A DNA stretch of 64,000 nt, taken from positions 117,206-181,205 of the forward strand of contig NZ_PBYA01000056.1 of NCBI RefSeq assembly GCF_002729955.1. Direction: 5' to 3'. A program made the translations under genes and the position numbers. The notes beneath the pieces are model-generated. The model had not been told where the DNA came from. It made no database searches and saw nothing but the letters and a program-made list of their open reading frames with translations. Within the stretch, counting starts at the first letter, position 1, and every line of letters starts with the position of its first letter. The stretch comes from Salinisphaera sp. Its GTDB lineage: Bacteria > Pseudomonadota > Gammaproteobacteria > Nevskiales > Salinisphaeraceae. Positions 8,733 to 18,140 of this stretch are shown here, in pieces.

Positions 8733-9135
8733 AGTCTCCTCCTGCGTGACAGCTTGTTCGTAAAACGCGATTTCGTTGTATGAGCAAAGTAGACCTTGCT
8801 CGGGGTTCGGTCAATTCATGCCAACCCATGGGAGTCGTACCGCACCGTACGGCTGGCGCCCTCGCCTGGGGCAAGCGTACTGTGGTTGCGTTGGGTCGGG
8901 CCTCGGCCTATTCTTGGCAGCGGTTTTGCGAAACGCTGTTTCGGAGACTTGCAGGCCCAGCACGGTCTGTAAGACGGGCATGGCGCGCGCTTTGCCCTCG
9001 AGGAAAACGCGCGCTGGCCATGGCCGAGCCCGCCAACGAACAACAAACGACAAGAATAAGCCGGTATCGCAGGCCGAACGCAGAATGCGCGCGGCTGTCG
9101 ATGGGGTATCGGTCGCGATTGCTGATGGAGATTGC
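8733..9135. other. 403-base divergent intergenic region
   Basis: This gap separates the leftward aldolase gene from the rightward thiolase gene. The rightward frame stays open through it, but the translation is arginine- and cysteine-rich without any family motif, so I do not count it as part of the thiolase. Apart from the leftward promoter candidate and a GGAG at 9127-9130 ahead of the thiolase ATG, I see no structured element. Confidence 0.5.
8786..8814 (-). promoter_or_regulatory. Candidate sigma-70 promoter of the aldolase gene
   Basis: Read on the minus strand, TTGACC is followed by exactly 17 bases and then TACTTT. The -35 matches consensus well and the -10 poorly. The leader before the ATG would be about 47 bases. 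This is prediction only. Confidence 0.35.
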
Positions 9136-10353
9136 ATGCTCGACGCTTATATCTACGATGGCCTGCGCACCGCATTCGGCCGTCACGGTGGCGTGCTCGC
9201 CCCGGTCCGGCCCGACGATATGCTGGCCGCGGTCATTCGCAGGCTCATCGAGCGCAATCCGTTCGACAGCAACGACTATGAAGACGTAATCGCCGGCTGT
9301 ACCAATCAGGCCGGCGAAGATGCGCGCAACGTGGCCCGCCATGCCGGGCTGCTGGCCGGGTTGCCGGTATCCGTCGCCGGCCAGACGGTCAACCGTCTGT
9401 GCGGCAGTGGCCTGGCCGCCACCGTGGACGCGGCCCGCGCCGTTACGGTCGACGAAGGCGCGCTGGTGATTGCCGGCGGCGTGGAATCGATGAGCCGGGC
9501 GCCGTTCGTGATGGCCAAGGCCGACAAGGCGTACTCGCGCAACGTCTCGGTATTCGATTCCACCATCGGTGCACGCTTTCCCAATCCGAGGGTTCTGGAA
9601 CAATACGGCGCCGATGCGATGCCCGAGACGGCCCAGAACGTCGCCGAGGATTTCGGCATCAGCCGCGAGGCGGCCGATGCCTATGCTGCCCAGTCGCAGG
9701 CCCGTTACGAGGCCGCCCGAGCCGCGGGCTTCTTCGACGAGGAAATCATGCCGCTCGAGGTGGCCCAGGGGCGCAAGCAGCCGCCGCTGTCGGTCGACGC
9801 CGACGAGCATCCGCGCCCGAGCAGCACGATCGACAAGCTCGCCAAGCTGCCGCCGATCGTGGCCAACGGCATTATCACCGCGGGTAATGCCTCGGGCGTG
9901 AACGACGGCGCCGGCGCGCTGATCATCGGCTCGAAAAAAGCCGGCGAAGCGGCCGGTATCGCGCCGCGGGGGCGTATCCTGGCCGGTGGCGTGGTGGGCG
10001 TGCCGCCCCGGGTGATGGGCCTGGGCCCGGTCGGCGCCTGCCAGAAGGTGCTCGATCGCGCGGGGCTTACGCTCAAGGATATGGACGTCATCGAAATAAA
10101 CGAAGCATTCGCGGCCCAGGTGCTGGGCTGTTGCCATCAGCTTGGGCTGGCCGGCGACGACGAACGCCTCAACCCCAACGGCGGCGCGATCGCGGTGGGT
10201 CATCCGCTGGGTGCCTCGGGTGCGCGCCTGGCGCTCACCGGCCTGCGCCAGCTGGAACGTATTAACGGCCGCTATGCCCTGATCAGCCTGTGTATCGGCA
10301 TCGGGCAGGGTGTGGCCATGCTTATCGAACGAACGAATGGAGCCTCGTCATGA
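9136..10353 (+). CDS. Acetyl-CoA C-acyltransferase (thiolase), 3-oxoadipyl-CoA-thiolase-like
   Basis: Thiolases split 3-oxoacyl-CoA with free CoA, or run in reverse. This 405-residue protein starts [19 protein letters not shown], the family's standard opening. It has the acyl-accepting Cys89 in [11 protein letters not shown], the NEAFAAQ motif, the His of [16 protein letters not shown] and the second cysteine in SLCIGIGQG. The ATG at 9136 has GGAG five bases upstream. The stop overlaps the glutaryl-CoA dehydrogenase start (ATGA), so the two genes are coupled. That context suggests a role in breaking down glutaryl-CoA-generating compounds such as lysine or tryptophan, ending in acetyl-CoA. Acetyl-CoA acetyltransferase is an equally plausible name. 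Confidence 0.92.
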   Translation: MLDAYIYDGLRTAFGRHGGVLAPVRPDDMLAAVIRRLIERNPFDSNDYEDVIAGCTNQAGEDARNVARHAGLLAGLPVSVAGQTVNRLCGSGLAATVDAARAVTVDEGALVIAGGVESMSRAPFVMAKADKAYSRNVSVFDSTIGARFPNPRVLEQYGADAMPETAQNVAEDFGISREAADAYAAQSQARYEAARAAGFFDEEIMPLEVAQGRKQPPLSVDADEHPRPSSTIDKLAKLPPIVANGIITAGNASGVNDGAGALIIGSKKAGEAAGIAPRGRILAGGVVGVPPRVMGLGPVGACQKVLDRAGLTLKDMDVIEINEAFAAQVLGCCHQLGLAGDDERLNPNGGAIAVGHPLGASGARLALTGLRQLERINGRYALISLCIGIGQGVAMLIERTNGASS

Positions 10354-11516
10354 AAGATTTCGCCTGGTCCGATCCGCTGCTGCTCGACGCACAGCTCACC
10401 GAAGACGAGCGCATGATCCGCGATGCGGGTCATGACTATTGCCAGAACAGCCTCATGCCACGGGTGCTCGAGGCCAACCGCCACGAGATATTCCATCGCG
10501 AGATCATGAACGAGCTCGGCGAGCTCGGCATGCTGGGTGCCACCATTCCCGAACAATACGGCGGCGCCGGCCTGAACCACGTCTGCTACGGCCTGCTGGC
10601 CCGCGAAGTGGAATCGGTGGATTCGGGCTATCGCTCGGCGATGAGCGTGCAGTCCTCGCTGGTGATGTTTCCGATCTACACCTTCGGCAGTGAAACACTG
10701 CGCGAGAAATACCTGCCCAAGCTCGCCAGCGGCGAATGGGTGGGTTGCTTCGGCCTGACCGAGCCCGATCATGGCTCCGACCCCGGTTCCATGAGCACCA
10801 AGGCCAAGAAGGTCGACGGCGGCTATGTGCTGAACGGCGCCAAGAACTGGATCACGAACTCGCCGATCGCCGACGTGGCGGTTGTGTGGGCCAACCTCGA
10901 CGGCAAGATCAACGGCTTCGTGGTCGAGCGCGACTTCGGCGGCATGGAAACGCCCAAGCTCGAAGGCAAGTTCTCGCTGCGGGCCTCGGCCACCGGTCAG
11001 ATCATGCTCTCCGATTGCTTCGTGCCGGAAGAAAACCGGCTCGACGTGGAAGGCCTCAAAGGTCCGTTCTCCTGCCTGAACAAGGCCCGCTACGGCATTT
11101 CCTGGGGCGCGATGGGCGCGGCCGAGTTCTGCTGGCATGCCGCACGCAGCTATACGCTCGATCGCAAGCAGTTCAAGCGTCCGCTGGCTGCCACCCAGCT
11201 CATCCAGAAAAAGCTGGCCGACATGCAGACCGAGATCACGCTCGGCCTGCAGGGCTGTTTGCGCCTCGGCCGGCTGATGGACGAAGGCAACTGGTCACCC
11301 GAGATGGTGTCGCTGATGAAGCGCAATAACTGCGGCAAGGCGCTGGATATTTCCCGCCAGGCCCGCGACATGCACGGCGGCAACGGCATTTCCGACGAAT
11401 ACCACGTGATCCGTCACGTGATGAATCTGGAAGCGGTGAATACCTATGAAGGCACGCACGATGTGCATGCGCTGATTCTCGGCCGTGCCCAGACCGGGAT
11501 TCAGGCCTTCGGCTGA
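10350..11516 (+). CDS. gcdH: Glutaryl-CoA dehydrogenase
   Basis: An FAD flavoenzyme that oxidises and decarboxylates glutaryl-CoA to crotonyl-CoA in lysine and tryptophan degradation. The 388-residue protein has the acyl-CoA dehydrogenase signatures [17 protein letters not shown] and [11 protein letters not shown], and the catalytic glutamate at residue 367 in [20 protein letters not shown], which is highly specific for GcdH. The opening [22 protein letters not shown] also matches that subfamily. The ATG at 10350 overlaps the thiolase stop. A strong terminator follows. No glutarate CoA transferase is adjacent; a CaiB-type CoA transferase lies 17 kb downstream and need not be related. Confidence 0.95.
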   Translation: MKDFAWSDPLLLDAQLTEDERMIRDAGHDYCQNSLMPRVLEANRHEIFHREIMNELGELGMLGATIPEQYGGAGLNHVCYGLLAREVESVDSGYRSAMSVQSSLVMFPIYTFGSETLREKYLPKLASGEWVGCFGLTEPDHGSDPGSMSTKAKKVDGGYVLNGAKNWITNSPIADVAVVWANLDGKINGFVVERDFGGMETPKLEGKFSLRASATGQIMLSDCFVPEENRLDVEGLKGPFSCLNKARYGISWGAMGAAEFCWHAARSYTLDRKQFKRPLAATQLIQKKLADMQTEITLGLQGCLRLGRLMDEGNWSPEMVSLMKRNNCGKALDISRQARDMHGGNGISDEYHVIRHVMNLEAVNTYEGTHDVHALILGRAQTGIQAFG

Positions 11517-11543
11517 TCCGGCGCACGTCGGCTGCGATGAACA

Positions 11544-11580
11544 GCCTGCCTGGCCGCAAAGGCCAGGCGGGCTTTTTATT
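11544..11580 (+). terminator. Rho-independent terminator after gcdH
   Basis: A 12-base-pair stem (GCCTGCCTGGCC with GGCCAGGCGGGC, one wobble) around a five-base loop, followed by TTTTTATT. Confidence 0.88.
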
Positions 11581-11720
11581 GTTTGTGGTTTTTGCCGCGG
11601 TGCGCGGTGGGGCCTCGCGCCGGGCCGTTTGGCCGGGGGACTGATGAAGGATTCACAAGGGATTCAGTCCGGATCGTTTTTACTGGCCACACGTTGAAGA
11701 ACAGCGCCTGGAGTAAAGCA

Positions 11721-12041
11721 ATGCGCAAACAAAACATTCACCGCGTAGTCCTGGCGGGCCTGGTGGCCCTGGGTATGAGCACGTCGGCCTCTGCGCTGGA
11801 CGACGAAACGCTGGATGCCGCCATTGGCGGCGGTCTCGGCGGGGCTGCCGGTGCGGCGATCGGTAACGAAGTGGGCGGTCGTACCGGGGCGATCCTGGGC
11901 GGCGCTGCGGGCGCTGCCGGCGGTGCGGCCGTCACCACGGATGGCGATCGCCGCGATTACGAACGTCGTTACGACCGGCGATACGACGGTCGCGGCGGCT
12001 ACCATTGTCCACCGGGACTGGCCAAGAAGGGTCGCTGCTAG
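11721..12041 (+). CDS. Exported glycine-zipper protein
   Basis: A 106-residue protein with an N-terminal signal peptide (positively charged start, VVLAGLVALGMSTSASA then cleavage near residue 25). The middle (about 35-75) is a glycine zipper, with repeats of the type GGGLGGAAGAAIGNEVGGRTGAILGGAAGAAGG. The C-terminus is Arg/Tyr-rich and ends CPPGLAKKGRC. Glycine zippers of this type occur in outer-membrane-associated 17-kDa-like and YMGG proteins and may insert into membranes. No lipobox is seen. GGAG seven bases before the ATG supports the start. Function unknown. Confidence 0.8.
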   Translation: MRKQNIHRVVLAGLVALGMSTSASALDDETLDAAIGGGLGGAAGAAIGNEVGGRTGAILGGAAGAAGGAAVTTDGDRRDYERRYDRRYDGRGGYHCPPGLAKKGRC

Positions 12042-12050
12042 CGGCGTTTA

Positions 12051-12077
12051 CATGCCGGCCGCACAACGGCCGGCATG
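12051..12077. terminator. Perfect 10-bp inverted repeat between convergent genes
   Basis: CATGCCGGCC pairs with GGCCGGCATG around a seven-base loop, in the short gap between two convergent genes. There is no T run, so termination would be weak or Rho-assisted. Confidence 0.5.
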
Positions 12078-12079
12078 GG

Positions 12080-12712
12080 CTATAGCTGTTGCTCGAGCCA
12101 GTCCTGTAGCTTGGCCCGGGCGTGGCGCTTGGCCATGCGCTTGGTGGTAGTGGCCGCAGGGCGCATCAGCTCGTTGTCCTCGCCGGATACGATGAACTTG
12201 CGCTGCGCGCCGATAATGCCGCCTTCCGGGCCATAGCTTGCGATCACGGTGATCTTGAAGTTCGCGATTTCGAGCGTTCGAATCGGGCGGTCGTCGTCCG
12301 ACTCGAGATTGTCGTGGCGCTTGGCCGTCTGACGAATGATGGATCGAAACGTGCCCAGGTTCATCTGCTCGCCCGAATTCAACGGGCCCTGTCGGGTGAC
12401 GTTCTGGGGGCGATCCTCGCTGTCGCGCGGCTCGGCGGTATCGAAATCGGTAATCGATTCGCTGTACTCATCGTCTTGCGTGCGAATGGTCATGACCAGG
12501 CTATGGATATAGATCGGCTCCTGACTCATGTTGCTGATCAGGCATACCGAGTCTATTTGCTGGCCCCAGCCCTGATTGATGAGAATACGAGCCTGGCGCT
12601 GGCGTCGGAAGCCGGCATATAGAAGGTGCGCATAGAAAAGCCATACCCCGAGCGTGCCGAGGCTGGCGAAGAATGACAGCGCCTGTGCATTGTCGTTGAT
12701 CCACTGCCACAT
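12080..12712 (-). CDS. Membrane-anchored hypothetical protein
   Basis: I do not recognise a family for this 210-residue protein. It opens with MWQWINDNAQALSFFASLGTLG and has one clear hydrophobic segment (about residues 12-33, ending LLYAGF) followed by a basic RRQRQARI stop-transfer region. The rest is soluble and mixed alpha/beta, and includes an acidic DEYSESITDFDTAEPRDSEDR stretch. The C-terminal 30 residues are rich in Lys/Arg. The topology suggests a single-pass anchor with a cytoplasmic domain. It converges with the glycine-zipper gene and stands alone. Confidence 0.7.
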   Translation of the reverse strand: MWQWINDNAQALSFFASLGTLGVWLFYAHLLYAGFRRQRQARILINQGWGQQIDSVCLISNMSQEPIYIHSLVMTIRTQDDEYSESITDFDTAEPRDSEDRPQNVTRQGPLNSGEQMNLGTFRSIIRQTAKRHDNLESDDDRPIRTLEIANFKITVIASYGPEGGIIGAQRKFIVSGEDNELMRPAATTTKRMAKRHARAKLQDWLEQQL

Positions 12713-12839
12713 GTCTGAAGGGCGGTCTTTAACGTTGAGCGGCGCGTAATTCTGTTAGAGGCCGCTGCCACAGGCTATGCGTAGAATTCCCTAAGGCAAC
12801 TTGCGGCGTTATTGCGCTCGTCGTGTTTCGAGGCGGCGA

Positions 12840-13316
12840 TCAGGGCTGGCGAAGCGTATCGGCGAGCATCATGATGCGCTCGCGCAGCTGCAGGGCCTCG
12901 GGCCGGGTGAGTTCGATCTGGCAGAGCATCGCTTCGTGTATTTCGCTGGACTTGTGCTTGAGCGCGAGCCCCTGGTCGGTCAGGGATATCAGCACCCGGC
13001 GCTCATCCTCGCTGTCGCGTTCGCGCACGACGAGCTCGGCTTTTTCCATGCGCTTGAGCAGTGGGGTGAGGGTGCCGCTGTCCAGATGCAGTTCGCTGCC
13101 GAGTTCGCCGACCGATCGGGGCGCCTTTTCCCAGAGCACGAGCATGACGAGATACTGAACGTACGTTAGCCCGAGCGGTTCCAGCAGAGGTCGGTAGGCG
13201 CGAATGATGCGATGGGTCGCCGTGTACAGGGAAAAGCACAGCTGCTCATCCAGAAGGCGAAAATCCAGATCGTCGTCGTTTTGTTCGTGGGAAGCGCCCA
13301 TAAGATTGGGGTCCAT
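12840..13316 (-). CDS. ohrR: MarR-family organic hydroperoxide sensor, OhrR type
   Basis: OhrR represses peroxide defence genes and leaves DNA when a cysteine is oxidised by organic hydroperoxide. This 158-residue protein has LLDEQLCFSLYTATH with the sensing Cys27, the LGLTYVQYLVMLVLWE helix, the winged-helix DNA-binding part (about 65-112, LDSGTLTPLLKRM) and a second cysteine, Cys132, as in two-cysteine OhrR of Xanthomonas. Known OhrR genes usually sit next to ohr; here the only OsmC/Ohr-family gene is 12 kb away and is OsmC-like. The neighbour upstream is a flavin monooxygenase. A palindrome eight bases before the start may be its own operator. Confidence 0.87.
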   Translation of the reverse strand: MDPNLMGASHEQNDDDLDFRLLDEQLCFSLYTATHRIIRAYRPLLEPLGLTYVQYLVMLVLWEKAPRSVGELGSELHLDSGTLTPLLKRMEKAELVVRERDSEDERRVLISLTDQGLALKHKSSEIHEAMLCQIELTRPEALQLRERIMMLADTLRQP

Positions 13317-13323
13317 TTAGACG

Positions 13324-13334
13324 TACATGATGTA
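13324..13334. promoter_or_regulatory. Palindrome TACAT-G-ATGTA upstream of ohrR, candidate operator
   Basis: Perfect five-base inverted repeat around a central G, eight bases before the ohrR start. MarR/OhrR operators are AT-rich palindromes often beginning TACAA, so autorepression is plausible but unproven. Confidence 0.4.
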
Positions 13335-13435
13335 TTGTGACGCTTTTGTGCCCGAAGCGCTAACTGAAAGATAACTTGGGGAAAAATTCCCGCCTTGCTT
13401 CAGCGCGAGACGTTTTTCAGCGCCTCGCCACAGGT

Positions 13436-14440
13436 TTAGCGCATCGCCTCGGCTACCAGCTCGTAGCTGCGCAGGCGTTTGGCCGGATCATGAATATTGG
13501 ATACCACCATGATCTCGTCCGGTTCGCCATCGGCGCACAGGGCTTCGAGCTGTTCGCGCACCGATTCGGGGCTACCGATCACGTGCCGATGGCGGTTCTC
13601 CAGAATGGCGTTGCGCTCCATCTCGGAGTAATCGTAGGCCATCGCTTCCTCGGGGGACGGCAACGGCAGGAACTCGCCCTTGCGCAACCGTAGCCACATC
13701 AGGTCGACCGTGGAGGCAAGATATTCGGCTTCTTCGTCCGTGGGCGCGCAGATGACCGAAACACCGAGTATGGCGTGGGGCTCGGGGAAGGCGGGCGACG
13801 GCGTGAACGCGCCCCGGTAGCGTCGCAGCGCCGGTTCCGCCGGTACCGGGCTGAAATGACTCGCAAAGCTGTAACCCATGCCGGCCGAGCCAGCCACATG
13901 GGCGCTCGCACCGCTGGAGCCGAGAATCCAGATCGGTGGCAGGCTGACGTCGCTGGGGCTGACGGTGACCCCTTCATAGGGGTGGCCGCGCCGTAGCGTG
14001 CCGCGCGAAAGCGCCAGCATTTCATTGAGCAAATCCGCGAACTGTTCGCCGGATGCAGCACGCAAGGCCCGGCTGGCACGCGCATCGGAGCCGGGGGCGC
14101 GGCCCAGGCCCAGGTCGATACGACCCGGGTAGAGTGCTTCGAGCGTCTGGAACGTCTCGGCAACCCGTAACGGCACGTGGTTGGGCAGCATGATGCCGCC
14201 CGAGCCGACGCGAATACGCTCGGTCAGGGCCGCAGCACGTGACAACAATACCTCGGGCGCCGAACTGGCGATGCTCGGCATGCTGTGGTGTTCCGAAATC
14301 CAGTAGCGGCTATAGCCGCAACGTTCGGCCAGGCGTGCAAGATCGATACTCGCACGTACCGCCTCGGAGGCGGCGATGCCGCTGGGTACGGGGACGAGAT
14401 CGAGAACGGAAAGTTCGGTTTTCATAGCATCAGCGCTCAT
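13436..14440 (-). CDS. LLM-class flavin-dependent monooxygenase
   Basis: A 334-residue luciferase-like oxidoreductase. Diagnostic parts are [12 protein letters not shown] at the start, [22 protein letters not shown], the [20 protein letters not shown] strand-loop, [14 protein letters not shown] and the later [16 protein letters not shown]. These match the YhbW-like group of flavin-dependent enzymes that use FMNH2 and oxygen. The substrate is unknown. It sits upstream of ohrR on the same strand with a 119-base gap, so it might be co-transcribed or separately promoted. It may be a redox-stress-linked enzyme, but only the neighbourhood suggests that. Confidence 0.9.
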   Translation of the reverse strand: MSADAMKTELSVLDLVPVPSGIAASEAVRASIDLARLAERCGYSRYWISEHHSMPSIASSAPEVLLSRAAALTERIRVGSGGIMLPNHVPLRVAETFQTLEALYPGRIDLGLGRAPGSDARASRALRAASGEQFADLLNEMLALSRGTLRRGHPYEGVTVSPSDVSLPPIWILGSSGASAHVAGSAGMGYSFASHFSPVPAEPALRRYRGAFTPSPAFPEPHAILGVSVICAPTDEEAEYLASTVDLMWLRLRKGEFLPLPSPEEAMAYDYSEMERNAILENRHRHVIGSPESVREQLEALCADGEPDEIMVVSNIHDPAKRLRSYELVAEAMR

Positions 14441-14612
14441 GCCGGCAAAAAGCTGTGGGCGGGTACATGCGTACGGCCACCGGGCCGCAGCGTTGACGGG
14501 CGCGGCCGAATGACTTCGCTACGCCCGTGCGGCACCAGGGTGACCGGGCCTGCGGCCACCCTGGCCCTGTACCCAATACTGGGCATGAATGCGGACAATT
14601 ACAGCCCTGCGG

Positions 14613-14771
14613 CTATCGTTTGAGGATGATATACACCGCATGGATGATGCCCGGCACGTAGCCGCACAGCGTGAGAATGATGTTCAGCCAGAAATGCAGG
14701 CCAATGCCCACCTGAAGAAACACGCCGAGCGGCGGCAGCAGGATGGACAGCAGGATGCGAATAAGATCCAT
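14613..14771 (-). CDS. Pmp3/YqaE-family small membrane protein
   Basis: A 52-residue double-spanning membrane peptide starting MDLIRILLSILLPPLGVFLQVG and ending GIIHAVYIILKR. The LLPPLGVFLQ and PGIIHA motifs are the UPF0057 signature. Relatives in yeast and plants respond to salt and cold and influence membrane potential; bacterial roles are poorly known. I chose the internal ATG at 14771 because the 22 residues upstream in frame look non-coding. It fits the salt-stress flavour of the window. Confidence 0.88.
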   Translation of the reverse strand: MDLIRILLSILLPPLGVFLQVGIGLHFWLNIILTLCGYVPGIIHAVYIILKR

Positions 14772-14843
14772 GATTACGTTGGTTTGGAGAGTAGCCCTGC
14801 ATGGTAAGGCATTTGTCGAACGAGGCCTGAACGCCAATAAAAA

Positions 14844-14872
14844 GCCGGCCCGGACAGCTTGCCCGGGCCGGC
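14844..14872 (-). terminator. Rho-independent terminator of the acetamidase-family gene
   Basis: GCCGGCCCGG pairs with CCGGGCCGGC. On the minus strand it is followed by a T-rich run (AATAAAAA on the plus strand). It lies between the acetamidase-family gene and the Pmp3-like gene. Confidence 0.8.
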
Positions 14873-14917
14873 GTATCGATCCAGTCCGTCTTGGACAGAC
14901 GTCGGCCTGACGGCCGG

Positions 14918-16144
14918 TTAGTCGTCGGCGTCGTCGTCGAATTCCTGGAAATCGGCCTTGCGGATCAGCGCGTGAATGCCCTTGGTCTTGTCCACCACCT
15001 GCGACACTTCGAAGTCCGTTGCCGCACTCAGATAGGCCAGGGCCAGCGCTTCATCGATATCGTACTGCTGGTGCAGAAAACGAATCGATTCGCGTACGGC
15101 GTCCTTCATGGCCAGGTCGAGATCCTCGTCGAGACCGACCGTGATCCAGTAATCGCTGGTTTCGCCCAGCAGTTTGTCCACCTGCTTGCCCGGCAAATCG
15201 GCCTTGCCGCTCTTGAGCACCGTCAGCTTCAGCGTGGCCCGCATGGACCCTTCCAGCGCGGTCAGGGCCACCTCGCCATCACCCTGGGTGAAGTGGCTGT
15301 CGCCGGTATAGAACAGACCGCCATCGACTTCGATCGGGTAGTAGACGGTACTGCCCACCCCCAGATCGTTGATGTCGGCGTTACCGCCGACACGCGACGG
15401 CGGCACCGAGTGGACCGGCTCGCTGGTGGCAGGCGCCACGCCCATGATGCCCATGAACGGATGCAGCGGGAAACGGATCGTGCGTTGCTCGCCGGCATCA
15501 AGGGTGCCGTACCAGCGATCGCCGTCCTTGACGATCGGCGCGAACGTGGAAACGTTGGCATAGCGTTCCGGATGCTCGCTGCTGGGATTGGGTTCGGGTT
15601 CGGTCTTCGGATATTCCCCGGGCAGGGCGCCTTTGCCGTGCCGGTTCGAAATCACCCCGTAGGGCACGCGTGGCTCGAGCTTGACCACTTCGACCTTGAG
15701 CACATCGCCGGGCTCCGCACCTTCGATCGCCACCGGGCCGGTCACGATATGCGGGCCGTCGTTGAAGAAGTCGTGCTCGAGATCGGACGCGGTGATCGCG
15801 ATGGCGTCTTCGAGAACCTGATCTTCGGGTACACCTTTGGTCGCAAAATAGGCGACCGGATCGCGACCCTGATCTTCGAGGATGCCTTCGTGAGAAATGG
15901 TATCGAAGGTCACTGCACTACCCGAGGGCACGGTCAGCACGGGCTTTGCACTCTGGTTGGGCAGATAGCCCCAGTTGACGGTCCGGGTGGTGGAGGGCAC
16001 GTAGTAGTTGCCGGAATAGGCACCGGAGGTCATTTTCTGCGGCTTGTCGGCCAGCGGCTGCAGCACGTCGAAATCATCACCTGCGGCCTGCGCGCTCATG
16101 ACGCTGCAACACAGGGCGACCGCGCCTGCGATTCGATACTTCAT
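14918..16144 (-). CDS. Exported acetamidase/formamidase-family protein
   Basis: A 408-residue protein of the FmdA/AmdA fold, a family that hydrolyses formamide or acetamide to ammonia and the acid. A Sec signal peptide is clear (MKYRIAGAVALCCSVMSAQA, cleavage after ALA-type residue 20), which puts it in the periplasm, unlike classical cytoplasmic formamidases. Family motifs seen are TFDTISHEGI, NDGPHIVTGPVAIEGAEPGDVL, HPFMGIMGVAP, GGNADINDLGVGSTVYYPI and GDSHFTQGDGEVA. The C-terminus is unusually acidic (EFDDDADD). It has its own terminator and diverges from the BCCT transporter gene. Confidence 0.9.
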   Translation of the reverse strand: MKYRIAGAVALCCSVMSAQAAGDDFDVLQPLADKPQKMTSGAYSGNYYVPSTTRTVNWGYLPNQSAKPVLTVPSGSAVTFDTISHEGILEDQGRDPVAYFATKGVPEDQVLEDAIAITASDLEHDFFNDGPHIVTGPVAIEGAEPGDVLKVEVVKLEPRVPYGVISNRHGKGALPGEYPKTEPEPNPSSEHPERYANVSTFAPIVKDGDRWYGTLDAGEQRTIRFPLHPFMGIMGVAPATSEPVHSVPPSRVGGNADINDLGVGSTVYYPIEVDGGLFYTGDSHFTQGDGEVALTALEGSMRATLKLTVLKSGKADLPGKQVDKLLGETSDYWITVGLDEDLDLAMKDAVRESIRFLHQQYDIDEALALAYLSAATDFEVSQVVDKTKGIHALIRKADFQEFDDDADD

Positions 16145-16347
16145 TCGATATCTCTAATAGCAATGGAACAAGCCGGCGGTAATGCAAGACACGCGCCAGG
16201 CTCGAATGATTGCGTTCAGCGGCGTGGTGCTTGCCCGCAGAGATACCGGCAGAGCGGGCGGCCGCAGGGATTCCGGCGTTTGCGGGCGTTGGGACGAAGT
16301 GCTAGTAATGGAAGACAACTCGTGCACAATGCGATAAGGCCCACGAC

Positions 16348-18078
16348 GTGCACGCACCGGTACTGCGGTGCGACGTGGTGCCACCAAACGAATCTTCCGG
16401 GGGTCTCTTGAGTAAATTGCTATCGCGAAGCCAGCGTGTTTACACCGGCTCGGCGTTCATCATCCTGGCGCTGGTAATCGTTGGCGCCAGTTTTCCGAAG
16501 GCCTTCGGGGATTTTGCCGGTAGCGCGCTGAACGCGATCTCGCATGTCTTCGGCTGGCTCTATCTGCTGTCGGTGTTCGGCTTCGTCATCTTTCTGGTCG
16601 GGCTTGCCCTGAGTCGATACGGCAAGATCCGTCTTGGCGAGCCCTATAGCCAACCCGAGTACAGTTTCTTTTCCTGGGTGAGCATGCTGCTCGCGGCCGG
16701 TTTCGGGGTAGGGCTGGTGTTCTACGGTCTGGCCGAGCCGATACTGCATTATCTGAATCCGCCCTATAACGATATGCCCGGGTCGAGTCCGCAGTCTGCG
16801 CGCTATGCGATCCAGTACAGCTTCTTTCACTGGGGCGTGAGCCAGTGGGCCGGGTTTTCGATCGTCGGCCTGATCATCGCCTATTTTCAGTTTCGCAAGA
16901 ACGAATCCGGGCTGGTCTCGACCGTGCTCGCGCCGTTGACCAACAAACTGCCCAAGCCCGCGCGCCAGCCCACGAGCGACAGTCTCAACATTCTGGCAGT
17001 GGTGGCGACGGTCATGGGCGTGGCGACATCGCTGGGGCTCGGCGTGCTGCAGATCAACGGCGGGCTCAACCAGATGTTCGGCGTGCCCGACACCACGCTC
17101 TGGAAGTTCATCATCCTGGGCGTGATGTGTGCCTGCTATACGCTGTCCAGCTATTCCGGTCTGGACAAGGGCATTCAGTGGCTGTCGAACATCAACCTGG
17201 CACTGTGTCTGGGTCTGATGGGCTGGGTGCTGTTCACCGGCCCCACGCTGTTCATTCTCAATACCATCGTGGTCGGCATCGGCGACTACATCTCCAACTT
17301 CGTGACCATGAGCCTGCGCATGGACCCGTTCGAGGATACCGGCGAAGACTGGATCTCGAGCTGGACGGTGTTCTACTGGGCCTGGGTCATCGCATGGTCG
17401 CCGTTCGTGGGCACCTTCGTGGCCCGTATCTCCAAAGGTCGCACCATTCGCGAGTACGTGATGGGCGTGCTCATCGTGCCGCCGCTGCTGGCCTGTGGTT
17501 TCATCGGCGTGTTCGGCGGTGCCGGCCTGCATATGGAGCTGTTCGGGGACGCCTCCGGAAGTCTGACGGCCGCCGCGGACAAGGATATTACCTCCGCGCT
17601 GTTCAGCTTCTTCGACATGATGCCGTTCAGCATGGCGCTGTCCATTCTGGCGATGTGTCTGATCTTCGTGTTCCTGGTTACCTCGGCGGACTCGGCGTCC
17701 TATATCGTGGCGCAGATGACCGACGAGGGCTCGCTCGAGCCGCCGCTCTACAAGCGCCTGTCCTGGGGGCTGCTGATCTCGGCGATCTGCCTGACGCTGA
17801 TCTCGGCGGGCGGCGAGAACGGGCTCAAGGGCCTGCAGACCGGCTCGTTGTTGGCGGCGCTGCCGTTCGTGTTCATTCTCTACATGATGGTGTTCGTGCT
17901 CGCACGCGAGCTGCGCGACGATCGTCGTCGGATGCTGCTCGACCTGTATGAGAAGCACGAATCAATGCCGGTCGGCGCCGACGCCTTCGAGGCCCGCGAT
18001 ATTCTCAACGATGTCTGGGAAGACGAGGACCTCGAAGACGCGGACGACGAAGGCAAGCGCTCGCAACCCGACAGCTAG
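16348..18078 (+). CDS. BCCT-family betaine/choline/carnitine transporter
   Basis: BCCT carriers move quaternary ammonium compounds or ectoine-type solutes with Na+ or H+. The protein (up to 576 residues) has about 12 membrane segments and the family hallmark ISSWTVFYWAWVIAWSPFVG followed by ARISKGRTIREYV. Other matches are GFGVGLVFYGLAEPI and TSADSASYIV. The C-terminal 60 residues form a charged, acidic cytoplasmic tail, which in BetP-type carriers senses osmotic state. The start is uncertain: only non-ATG candidates exist (GTG 16348, GTG 16378, TTG 16408) and none has an ideal ribosome binding site; conserved sequence begins near 16430. A strong terminator follows. Confidence 0.93.
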   Translation: MHAPVLRCDVVPPNESSGGLLSKLLSRSQRVYTGSAFIILALVIVGASFPKAFGDFAGSALNAISHVFGWLYLLSVFGFVIFLVGLALSRYGKIRLGEPYSQPEYSFFSWVSMLLAAGFGVGLVFYGLAEPILHYLNPPYNDMPGSSPQSARYAIQYSFFHWGVSQWAGFSIVGLIIAYFQFRKNESGLVSTVLAPLTNKLPKPARQPTSDSLNILAVVATVMGVATSLGLGVLQINGGLNQMFGVPDTTLWKFIILGVMCACYTLSSYSGLDKGIQWLSNINLALCLGLMGWVLFTGPTLFILNTIVVGIGDYISNFVTMSLRMDPFEDTGEDWISSWTVFYWAWVIAWSPFVGTFVARISKGRTIREYVMGVLIVPPLLACGFIGVFGGAGLHMELFGDASGSLTAAADKDITSALFSFFDMMPFSMALSILAMCLIFVFLVTSADSASYIVAQMTDEGSLEPPLYKRLSWGLLISAICLTLISAGGENGLKGLQTGSLLAALPFVFILYMMVFVLARELRDDRRRMLLDLYEKHESMPVGADAFEARDILNDVWEDEDLEDADDEGKRSQPDS

Positions 18079-18104
18079 CCGGGTTCGCCAACCTTCGCGC
18101 AACG

Positions 18105-18140
18105 GCCGCGCCGGTCACTACGACCGGCGCGGCTTTTTTT
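18105..18140 (+). terminator. Rho-independent terminator of the BCCT gene
   Basis: Perfect 12-base-pair stem (GCCGCGCCGGTC with GACCGGCGCGGC), five-base loop, then seven T. Confidence 0.93.

Noticed and set aside
8776..9135. N-terminal extension of the thiolase frame
   Set aside because: The extra 120 codons have no thiolase homology; the family opening starts at 9136 with a ribosome binding site just before it.
16420..17958. 512-codon frame antisense to the BCCT transporter
   Set aside because: His/Gln/Arg-rich translation, no conserved motif, and the sense strand is a clear BCCT carrier.
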